From Tethya wilhelma (Eukaryota; Porifera; Demospongiae; Tethyida; Tethyidae): a DNA stretch of 64,000 nt. How positions within the stretch are numbered: position 1 is the first letter of the stretch; each line of letters begins with the position of its first letter. A program made the translations under genes and the position numbers. Location of the stretch: contig CAXIPT010000008.1 of assembly GCA_964030475.1 (NCBI GenBank), positions 3,844,568 to 3,908,567 of the forward strand, written 5' to 3'. Under the pieces are notes generated by a model. It did not search any database, was not told where the DNA came from, and worked only from the letters and a program-made list of their open reading frames with translations. Below, one piece after another: positions 27,501-37,498 of the stretch.

Positions 27501-29922
27501 AAGAGACAATGGATTTGATTGCGAGTGTCCTTTCGGTTTCACTGGAACAACTTGTGAAGAGAATATCAACGAATGCCAAGACGAGCCTTGTGCATCTGGA
27601 TCAACCTGTTTTGACAACATTGGAGGTTTCACTTGCCTCTGTCCACCTGGTATCACTGGTGCTCTGTGCAATGAAACCATTGATTTCTGTACCAACGATT
27701 CTTGTGCCTCGACAGGAACATGTATGTCTCTCACCAACGGGTTTGCGTGTGCTTGCAACTCAGGATATACTGGAAGCCGCTGTGAAATTGACATTGACGA
27801 CTGTGATCCTAACCCATGTGACATGGCTGGGACTTGTATGGATGGAATTAACATGTTTGTGTGTATGTGCGCAAGTGGTTTTACTGGAGAAAGATGCACA
27901 GACAACATAGATGAATGCGAAGGTGATCCCTGCCAGAATGGAGGCACGTGCCGTGATGGAGTGAACGAGTTTCTCTGTGAGTGTCTTCCCGGATTCTCTG
28001 GTCCAACTTGTGAAGTGGAAGACGTGTGTTTCAATGAACCATGCTTCAACAACGGGAACTGCACAGTCACCCAGTCTGGATTCACTTGCAGCTGTCCACC
28101 AGGGTGGACTGGAGATAGATGCCAGTATGCCATCAACGTTGCTTACAAGCTCATGTCTTGTGGTGTTTCTGTGGCTTACGATGTCCTTAATGAAATTGGA
28201 TTCAATGATGGAAACGAACCAATTGCCCTGTCAAGTGGTTTGCCGTATAGAACTGAGCATAGCCTCTCCGAAGCAGATGGATTCTACTGGTCTGCCTGGG
28301 TATGGCAAGAATCAAATACACGATCATTCTTATTCTCTTTCAACAGGCTGACAATGATTGAATTTTTGCAACGCCATGTTGCAGTTGTGTCAGACCTGTT
28401 GAACCAGACAATCGAGTTTCACTACACCCGGCCAGATAGAGTTGTAATGCCATTAACTTTTGAGAGCACACTCAGGGCAAATGAATGGCACCATGTCACA
28501 GTTGTGGCTCTCAACAATGACACTGTCTATGTTTCTGTGGACGGCACCATCATGCAACGTGAACTAATGTCAAATAACGGTGATGATGGTGAAATCGGTG
28601 CAGGCAATCTATTCACAACACCTTCCACTGTGATACTGACCACTGGCCAAGGTAGTGATGCGTTCTCAGGTATACCAATGACTCAACCATTCTCTGGAAT
28701 AATACGAGGAGTGGGTGTTGCCAGTATCCCATCCATTAACTTTGACATTGCTGCTCTTGATGCCTGTACTCTCAATTGTATTGGTGGCCTTGAGTTCTGT
28801 TCCAATGGCGGACAGTGCTTGGATTTGTTTGGCCCTGACAGACGTTGCTCCTGCCCTCTTGGCTACACTGGTCTGCAGTGTCAGTATCTCAACAGTAGGT
28901 TCCAACTGGATGGCACTGGACTCCTCACTACTCGCAATGTTCCTTCTCAACTGTCGACTTTTGAGTTTAGTTTCAAGACTCAAGAAGAATCTGGTCAACT
29001 GGTGTCGCACGTGGGACAAAAGGTCTCCACATCTCTCCAACTTCAAAACCAGTCGACTGTCAGTATTGCTCGTGACTACTGTGACTCCACCACAGATTCC
29101 AATCTGCTATCTTCATTGACACCTCTCAATGATCTTCAGTGGCACAGGATTTCCTTGAGTGATACTGAAATCCAGCTCAACGAAAACCAACCAGAAAGCT
29201 TCCAACTGCAGAATCCCTCTTGTAACAACAGCGATGCTCAACTCCTCACTCTCGGCGGTGAGCAGAACAACTTCGTAGGCTGTTTGAGGGAAGTTGTCCA
29301 CAATGGAGACAGCTTAGACACCACCTCTCTGGAGTTCATAGGAGGAGCTCAGCCTGGTTGCACTCACGACACAGCTCAATTCTATAGTGTCTCTTTCATT
29401 GAGTTCCCAAGGCCCGACTTTGTCTCAAGAGAATTTCAGCTCATTTCGTTCGACTTTAGCACTCGCTCCACTGATGGTGTCCTCTACTTTAGCAATCGTA
29501 TGCCTACCCAAGCCACTGGTCCCAATCCCAATGACTTTATTGCCATTCATCTCGACAATGGACAAGTCACTGTTTCACTCAATCTAGGAGAACCAGGTCA
29601 GACTGTTGTCATACAAAACTCTCTGTCAGTCAATGATGGTTTGTGGCATCACGTGGAAGCTGTGCAGAATGGCACGATGGCCACCCTCTCTGTTGATGGA
29701 GTACAAAATGAAGAAATGTCGATGGGACCATTCACACTTTTGGACACAACTGGCAGTGTGTTCCTTGGTGGTGTACCACAGAGTGGCAGAGTTCCCACGG
29801 AGACTTTCAACAGCTATACATTCTTTGAAGGCTGCATTCGTGATCTTGAACACAATTCTGTTGCTTCTGATCTACTGAGTAGTGTGACGGCTCAGAATGT
29901 ACGCTATGGAACTTGCAACTGA
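168..29922 (+). CDS. Giant extracellular cadherin/EGF/laminin-G protein (5' partial)
   Basis: Exons read from GT-AG signals: 168-417, 591-1312, 1669-1935, 2022-2185, 2469-3295, 3398-18326, 18495-18727, 18801-19020, 19100-19286, 19399-22468, 22547-22998, 23084-23306, 23377-23520, 23594-24054, 24131-24516, 24586-25245, 25330-25558, 26017-26251, 26399-26565, 26638-26823, 26911-29922. They total 27,024 bases, an exact multiple of three, giving 9,007 residues plus stop. The start lies upstream of the window. Order: adhesin-like beta repeats, 12 cadherin repeats, a LamG-like domain, beta repeats, 7 cadherin repeats, beta repeats, 2 cadherin repeats, beta repeats, 5 cadherin repeats, beta repeats, a receptor L-domain-like region, 10 EGF, LamG, EGF, LamG, LamG, stop. 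Cadherin repeats carry DxNDNxP linkers, so calcium-dependent adhesion or matrix function is inferred. No hydrophobic helix precedes the stop, so it may be secreted, or anchored by an alternative end. The EGF-LamG tail recalls Fat/CELSR cadherins, but the whole architecture is not one I can name. Confidence 0.9.
1360..1560 (+). repeat. ACTCCACT low-complexity tract in an intron
   Basis: The 356-base intron after exon 591-1312 is filled with degenerate copies of TACTCCACTCCACT. A second short tandem of about 24 bases (CCCCTCCACTTCACTAAA) is repeated three times near 1498-1558. No gene is seen in it. Confidence 0.8.
6526..10519 (+). other. Cadherin repeat block 1 (12 repeats)
   Basis: Twelve consecutive extracellular cadherin repeats of about 105 residues begin with P-x-F near 6526, 6890, 7206, 7517, 7835, 8212, 8550, 8869, 9182, 9509, 9905 and 10213. 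Most show the calcium-binding set: an acidic E in the ExxPxG region, the A/S-x-D-x-D turn, the LDRE/LDFE strand and a closing DxND linker. Repeats 5 and 10 have long inserts (around 7900-7990 and 9560-9650). Linkers of repeats 1-3 deviate (LDDVAP, LNDADP, NFNEFSP), so calcium binding there may be weaker. Confidence 0.9.
10840..11390 (+). other. LamG-like (concanavalin-type) domain between repeat blocks
   Basis: The protein here reads as a jelly-roll lectin-like domain: FNASRSQYA, then LTLATWIWV, a SWHHLAVVLD strand, VTVYIDANPY, VSVGAR and FNGRLHMLILS. These are hallmark strands of the LamG_3/pentraxin-like fold (the W-HH-V and F-x-G-x-L elements are visible). It sits between the twelfth cadherin repeat and the next block of beta repeats, and is far from the C-terminal EGF-LamG tail, so it seems a separate insertion. 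Four to six cysteines nearby could form disulfides. Confidence 0.75.
11600..13306 (+). other. Adhesin-like beta repeat block 2
   Basis: Four repeats begin near 11621, 12052, 12453 and 12870, with the same pattern as the N-terminal block (FIEEGGPVPV, ending in DG before VND). Two contain the near-identical linker NDPPVLDLNGP that also occurs at 5698, which suggests past exchange between repeats. Confidence 0.7.
13307..15587 (+). other. Cadherin repeat block 2 (7 repeats)
   Basis: Seven cadherin repeats begin near 13312, 13630, 13948, 14266, 14602, 14908 and 15280, with LDRET strands and DENDNxP linkers. The sixth carries an insert of about 25 residues (near 15010-15100) and follows an atypical LPVHDVPP linker. 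After the seventh the sequence returns to beta repeats (near 15583, 16045 and 16484). Confidence 0.88.
16915..17560 (+). other. Cadherin repeat block 3 (2 repeats)
   Basis: Two cadherin repeats start near 16922 and 17251 with VPENATIGYEI and IGEGVPIGTSV and end in DVNDHLP and DLDDNPP. They are flanked on both sides by adhesin-like beta repeats, still inside the 14.9-kb exon. Confidence 0.85.
19750..21352 (+). other. Cadherin repeat block 4 (5 repeats)
   Basis: Five cadherin repeats within the exon 19399-22468 begin near 19758, 20071, 20432, 20752 and 21032. All show PENS/VENA-type acidic strands, LDFE or LDAE and DxNDxxP linkers. The block is followed by seven or eight further adhesin-like beta repeats up to about 25300, including one near 24880 with the less regular MRDGQDILPLL strand. 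Confidence 0.88.
25400..26910 (+). other. Receptor L-domain-like region
   Basis: Spliced exons 25330-25558, 26017-26251, 26399-26565 and 26638-26823 encode short repeated strands such as MVISGLGITDLSGLENLG, LSIVNNN, LLVIQNSPNLSNLGGFENI and GLQRISGFRSL, ending with a cysteine (LNNFQLCYI). This solenoid pattern is that of the receptor L domain of the insulin/EGF receptor families. Placing it between cadherin-like and EGF repeats is unusual. Ligand or partner is unknown. Confidence 0.7.
25559..26016 (+). other. 458-base intron of the giant gene, nothing recognised
   Basis: AT-rich sequence with no coding, RNA or repeat signal that I can support. It is bounded by GTAAGT and CTACAG splice sites. 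Confidence 0.6.
26968..28130 (+). other. Ten tandem EGF-like repeats
   Basis: Ten six-cysteine EGF modules run without interruption in the last exon. Several begin with the calcium-binding signature DIDDC, NINEC or NIDEC (the fourth, sixth, eighth and ninth), and most end in GFTGxxC or GYTGSRC. The first is slightly longer. This is the standard spacer before LamG domains in Fat/CELSR, Crumbs and Slit-like proteins. Confidence 0.93.
28138..29850 (+). other. C-terminal LamG-EGF-LamG-LamG unit
   Basis: A first LamG-like domain (to about 28760) has FYWSAWVWQ and EWHHVTVVAL strands. An eleventh EGF (about 28768-28890) follows, then two more LamG domains (about 28891-29310 and 29375-29850) with LQWHRISL/LWHHVEAV strands and closing FVGCLREV and FEGCIRDL motifs. 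The open reading frame stops 32 residues after the last of these motifs, with no membrane helix or cytoplasmic tail. Confidence 0.88.
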
Positions 29923-30308
29923 AAACGCTTTGTTATGATATTGAACGGCTTATGGTTTTGGACTTGTATGATTTGGATATCTGCACATGCAAACACAAGT
30001 TTATAATTATATTAGGTTTTATATTTAGATAGTAGTTTTTAACTTAAGTAGTGTAAAAAACAAACAAACAAACTCATTTTTATCTCCTTATCTAGCTATA
30101 GGAAAGAAGAGACATGAACACCAAACATTTTTATCCACTTGTAAATTATTATTATTAACAAGTTTTAAATAATTTTCATTATAATTATTAAATATAATAT
30201 TAATTTTACAGGGGTGTACACACAAAAGAATCTAGCAAGCTAGCTCTAATCTATACACCAAAATACTTTACAGCACAACTGCTTTAACATCTTGAACATA
30301 ATAATATT
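29923..30308. other. Convergent intergenic gap
   Basis: This AT-rich 386-base stretch lies between the stop of the giant gene and the stop of the OCIAD1-like gene, so both 3' UTRs must fall here. A canonical AATAAA was not found on either strand. A plus-strand ATTAAA lies near 30187. Confidence 0.55.
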
Positions 30309-31751
30309 CTACTCTTCATACACATCATCCCCATACTTGTTCTTACGAAGTACTCGTTTGCCAGACACACCTGAAAGAAATTGATATCAACAAAAACATA
30401 ACAAGTGCATATGGAAAGGGAGATGGAGTGGGGGAGGGCGGATTAAATCAAAGTGGCTTATACTGACGTATACGTATCTCTATAGTATTCTTTGCTCTAG
30501 CTGTAAACACTTACGATTTGATTGCTCCTCTTCACGTCCAGCTTCATTGGAAGGGAATTGAGATGAACGAGGAAAGTTTTGTTGAAGTTGCTGGCGTCGG
30601 TTTTCTTCTCGTATCTCATCAAATGTCCTTCCACTTCAGAAACAAAACACACAAAAAAAAACTTCAACAATAAAAAGACTGATTTTCATGTAAAACAAAT
30701 CTTGCTAGATTCACCCACCGTCTCCTAGCAGATGATACCGGCTCTTGTTCCTCTTCCTGGACAGCTGGAGTACCATAAAATGTCGTTCCACCCCCAAATG
30801 CATCTGGCTGCTCTGCCTGTTGGTCCTCATTACTCATCAGCGCCTTGTCTCGACTGTAGCCTCGTTGGTTGATGGAGGGACCTTCGTTTAGATGGACGTT
30901 GGACTGAGAGGGTTGGGCCGATGGGGAGGAGGGGACACGATTGCGCTGGCTCGAGATAGGTGGGTACGTTTTCTGCTGCTCTGACTGTGGGCGACGTCCA
31001 TGACGAGATTTCTCAAATTCCTTTGTAGCTTTGTTTACTTCATCTTCGATATAAGTATGGACACCTTGCCTGTGTATATGTCATAGGGTATGTTTTTGGT
31101 ACTATCTTACCTAATGTACACAATAGATTTGCTCAATGATTCACATTCTTACATATGTTTTCTGACTTGGTCAGCTAAATTGGAATTTTCAAGTGCCATG
31201 ATTTTCTTGAAACAAGCATCCCTGTAAGAATTCACTCCATATAGGAATGCTCCTAGGAAAACTCCTCCATAATACAATCCCCTCCACTTTTGGACATGTA
31301 CAGGAGCACGATCTGAAGAAAGATGGAGAAGTGTGGTCTAATCACTGACATGACTATAGCTGGACAGACTGTCATAAGCTTAAAGGGATTAATAACTGTA
31401 GCATGTACAAAACCTTACTTGTCAAAATGAACCACCTGAGAGCCAATACTGAAGCTACACCTAGAGGCAAGCCTATTGCAACAGAAATAATTGTGTAAAA
31501 TGTGACAGACACATGCACAGTTACAGATCATGTAGTTAGTTTACCTCTTGCTATGGAATTTCTCCTACATTCCAAGAGAACAGCTTTCTCTTCTTCAGTC
31601 AGCTACACCACACAAAACCAAGGGTATAGAGATAGATTTAGACATTGCAGAAAGGGTTGTATGTCACACATGGAGGGAAGAGTACCTGGAATGAAGGTCG
31701 CTTATTAGTTGATGGCTCAGTCTTTGAAGAGCTGGATGGTCTGGACGCCAT
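30309..31751 (-). CDS. OCIAD1: OCIA domain-containing protein (OCIAD1-like)
   Basis: Seven exons on the minus strand: 31751-31686, 31602-31545, 31472-31419, 31312-31153, 31069-30719, 30633-30515, 30370-30309. The sum is 870 bases, 289 residues. The protein starts MASRPSSSS, then has the OCIA domain (LTEEEKAVLLECRRNSI, a hydrophobic hairpin with RGLPLGVASVLALRWFILT and GVFLGAFLYGVNSY, then LENSNLADQVRK). A Gln/Ser/Pro-rich middle follows, and a C-terminal tail ends in KNKYGDDVYEE, closely like the VNKYGDTWDE end I recall for OCIAD1. Vertebrate OCIAD1 is about 245 residues and is found on endosomes and mitochondria, where it affects STAT3 and complex III. Another in-frame ATG lies upstream, but this one fits the family start. 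Its ATG is only 155 bases from the polyA signal of SQSTM1 on the same strand. Confidence 0.88.
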
Positions 31752-31905
31752 TGTTTTCAGACTTTTCTTAGCAAAGCGCAAATAAGACAGTCGACCTTTA
31801 CCAAATTCAAACAATGCACTCATGAAATCTATACTCAGTACTTTAGAAATTTTGAGGGTAAACAACACATAAAATCAGCACAACTTAATGAATAAAAGAC
31901 AACTA

Positions 31906-31911
31906 TTTATT
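31906..31911 (-). terminator. PolyA signal of SQSTM1
   Basis: TTTATT on the plus strand is AATAAA on the minus strand, 40 bases past the SQSTM1 stop. Confidence 0.7.
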
Positions 31912-31950
31912 AAGGCTATATAAAGTTCAGTGTTTGATGGTTAGTTCTCT

Positions 31951-33476
<1,526 letters not shown>

Positions 33477-34116
33477 CTTCAGAGAACAAATGCTTCTTCT
33501 TCCTCTTCTTTTTCTTCTTCTTTCTTCTTGGACTCAAAGTGAACTGCTGTGCGGTTGTGGAGCTTGCAAACGAGGCTGCAGCGTTATATGCACTAAATTG
33601 TGGTGAGTGTAGCACTGTCAAGTCGGCTACTACACGTTGCAAAACTTAAACAAATTACGTCATAATATGATGGCGCTATTTTTAGAATAGCTCTGACGAA
33701 TCGCACTGTCAGCAAAAAATTTCAATCCATGTCTTCTTCCGTCACATGATCCTTGAAAGGGAAAGTTTATTTCACAATATCTCACGAGACAAACCACTTT
33801 ATAATTCTTGTAAACAACTCAGTTTTCCACAAATTTGCAGTTCTCCAATTCAGTGTGATTCGGTGAGTCTGGAACACCGTGTCCATTCTCTATGGTATTT
33901 CGCTCAAAATAAGTAATAGCTACGTATAGCTGAGCTCTTGGATCTCTACTTCCAGACTTTGCTGCAAAGTAGCTGTGTTGTTGACTCACTTGCAGCTCGC
34001 TGCGACACAAATTGCAAAAGGGGAAGTTTTACTAATTAGTAAAGTTAATTAAAACTACGTTTTGCAATTTATATGACGTCATCGCCTGATTCTAATCTTG
34101 CAATCTGATTGGTCAA
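33477..34116. promoter_or_regulatory. Head-to-head promoter region, SQSTM1 and SREBP
   Basis: 640 bases separate the two start codons. Visible candidate sites: a full CRE palindrome TGACGTCA (34074-34081), a TTACGTCA half-type CRE near 33654-33661, an M-box/E-box TCACATGA (33742-33749) of the kind bound by MITF/TFE factors, and an inverted CCAAT box (ATTGG) just before the SREBP ATG. Only the motifs are seen; binding is inference. No other gene is recognised here. Confidence 0.6.
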
Positions 34117-37100
34117 ATGGCTGCATGGGCTGATCACGATCTTCTGGACAACATCGGTACTGTACCGTCTTTGTCGAGTGTGCATGTCGCTCCTCAGGAA
34201 TTATCGTACGACTTGAGTGGTCACAAGTTTCAGTATCCTCAGTCGACTATGGATCACAAGAGTTTCGGCGACAGTGATTCTTTATCGCAGCGCCTGACGG
34301 ACTACTTCCAGAACTCTTTACCTGCGCTCGCTCAACGAAAGCACCCACCTCTGACTAGCGTAGTAACTCAAGATCCAGATACAGCTCTAAGCGATTTACC
34401 TGTTACAGATATGGATCTAGCTGGATTTTTGGAGATGGATGACAAAACTCTAACAGGTAAGAAAGATTTATTTTGTGCACGGGAAGTATGTGAAAATATG
34501 AAACACCACATGATAGAGTATGCTTTGCGTTTGATGGGCTTGTGATAAGTTTACATGATTTTTGGGCGTGGTCACACAAAGTTATTACATTCAAGGTTCT
34601 ATAATTTTATGATTTTCAGAGTTGGCTGGTGGTGTCAACACTGCTGAATGGAACAAGCTTTTCGATGGCCAACTCGATGGTTTTGAGCAAGACCAGAGCC
34701 CGGGACTTGACCCCATGACTGGTATTCAAAGTTCTGGTGCTGTAATGCACCCTCTAAATGGCTCTGTGACTGGAAGCCCTGATGTTGTGGCCAATCCAAA
34801 TGATGGCAACGTGGACAGGTACGATTTTTTATAAAAAAAACAACTTAAGATTAAATTTTAGTAGCGACATGTTATGATGATATTTGTGTGTGTGTGTGTG
34901 TGTGTGAATACTTATATGTGTAGCCAATTGTAGAAGTTGTGTGCCAATTCCTTCGAGAGAAAGCATGTAACTTCAATGGTTTTCAGCAACAGTCGTAGCC
35001 TGTGAGCTGTTATTGAAAGTGGTCCGTTGTAATGGAAGCTTAATAAAGTACACAGAAGTATGTAACTTGAATGTGTTTTATTAGCAACGGTCGTAGCCTG
35101 TGTGGTGTTATTGAAAGTGGTCCGTTGTAATGGAAGCTTAATAAAGTACAGAGAAGAATGTACAACTTGAATGGGTTTTAAGCAACACTTGTAGCCTGTG
35201 TGGTGTGATTGAAAGTGGCCGGTCGTAATGGAAGCTTAATAAAGTAGACTTGTTTACTAGCTAGCGTGATTGAGATGGGGTGACAGGAAGTAGCTGTCAT
35301 ACTTCATTGGCATGTGATGTTTGTTGGTTGCGGATACAGTAGGCTGTCTGGTGATTTGTGTGAGTGTGTGTGTTTCACTCAATGATGTAACGTTTATATT
35401 TTTAGATGGCTTATGGAGGAAACCCACAAGTTGGAGAGGCAACAAAAGATCCAGCAGCAAAAGCTTCTCGAGCTACAACAGGTAATCTATTTCACCTGTT
35501 GACATTGTTGATTCAAATATTTTATGTAAATATTCACTGCATTGTGTTTGTATTATCCAGACTCTCTTGAAAACCGAGATTCTCAAGAATCAACTCCAGA
35601 TAGCAACCATCTCGTCTCAGTCCAACAACTCGTCCACACTGATGAGTGGGATTGGAGGGAATTTCAACTTTAACCCCTCAAGCACATCGGGGGAACCTCT
35701 CGTTCGGGGGTCTGGAGCCTTACAAAAGTGAGCTTGCATGACATTGACATGACTTGATGCATACCGTATAGCGGGAAAGTTTCGCGGGGTTTAACTTTCG
35801 CGGTTTTCGCGGATCACGATCCATCCGTGAAAGTTTTTATCTGCGAAAATTTTCGAAATGTATTATACGTATGGGCTTGCGTACAGCTCATCCGCGAAAG
35901 TTAAACTGCAAAAATGTTTGACTAGAGACTTCCGCGAAAGTTTGACACTGTGAAACTTTCCTGCTATGCGGTATTTGTTGGTTGCAAAAATCCGCTAAGC
36001 AATTTTTGTTTGAAACTAACCAACATGTTATTGTATTCACACATGTATATGTACAATTGACCACTAGAGATGCTTCTCAGTATTTATTTATATAAGCTTG
36101 TCTCTCTTGTCTCTTGTCCCCAGGTTGCCCCACCAGCGCACCTTGCAGTCGACCTCTCCCAATGCCGTCTCCCTGTCCAACAGTGGCACTGGCAGCGGAG
36201 GGAGAGGTGGGGGTGGTGGGAGGATGAGCACTGGGGCCACCGGCAGTGATATGATACAGAGTACCCCTACACAAAGTATGTATAGTTTATCATTTTTATG
36301 TCTTTTTGATGTGGTAGTATGTGTTATGTGACACCTTAAAGCTTTCAGATTCATTCAAAGTGGTACTTATGACATTGTGTATAACTTAAACTATAACTTG
36401 TGTAACATTTCTAGGCACTGAAAGTGTTCACAGTGTTTTTATTGTGCTAGCTGTTCTTCATCAGCTACATCTCTCTCTCTCTCTCTCTCCTCTCTCTCCT
36501 CCAGGTACCATTCCTCCTCCATTGAAGCTTGCTCCCATGCCTTCTGTGTCAAGCCCACCTCCTGATGATGATTGTAGTGGAGTGTTTGAACCAGACAGCA
36601 AGCGCAAGGTGCACAATCTCATTGAGAAGAAATACCGCAGCAGCATCAACGACAGGATTGGTGTACTGAGGGATATTGTGACCAAACACTCCAAGGACAA
36701 TAAGAAGGTATAAAAACTGCTCAATCTTTCCTTTTTTTCAGTTTTTTAAAATGATGTGTCTTCCTTGTATACCAACACAGCTTCAAAAGTCTGCAGTCTT
36801 GCAGAAGACCATAGACTACATCAACCATCTTCAGAACATCATTCACAAGCTACAGGATGAGAACAGACATCTGAAAGAGGCTCTTGCCAGAAGTATGTCA
36901 CTGCACATTATGTCTTTTCACATTAATAATCAATCATACTTGTACAAGTGTGTGTACATACCTTTTACTACATTATTGCTTGTAGTCACATGTCAATATG
37001 TAATGTTTGATTCTCTCTCTCTCATATATAATTGGTGCTTATTGTACACTAGAGATACTTCTCAGTATTTACATAAGCTTGTCTCTCTTGTGTCTTGTCC

Positions 37101-37459
37101 CCAGGTTGCCCCACCAACGCACCTTGCAGTCGACCTCTCCCAATGCTGTCTCCCTGTCCAACAGTGGCACTGGCAGTGGAGGGAGAGGCGGGGGTGGTGG
37201 GAGGATGAGCACTGGGGCCACCGGCAGCGATATGGTGCAGAGTACCCCTACACAAAGTATGTATAGTTTATCATTTTTATGTCTTTTTGATGTGGTAGTA
37301 TGCGTAATGTGACACCTTAAGGCTTTCAGATTCATTCAAAGTGGTACTTATGACATTGTGTATGACTTAAACTATAACTTGTGTAACATTTCTAGTTACT
37401 AAAAGTGTTCACAGTGTTTTTATTGTGCTAGCTACTTGTATGCTGTTCTTCATCAGCTA

Positions 37460-37498
<39 letters not shown>

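Noticed and set aside
27309..28136. Minus-strand frame of 275 residues opposite the EGF repeats
   Set aside because: It is the antisense of repeated EGF codons, a common artefact; no domain and no splice or start support.
36893..37266. Extension of SREBP from cassette 1 directly into cassette 2
   Set aside because: The join shifts frame and reaches TGA at 37206; longer frames here read through intron sequence.
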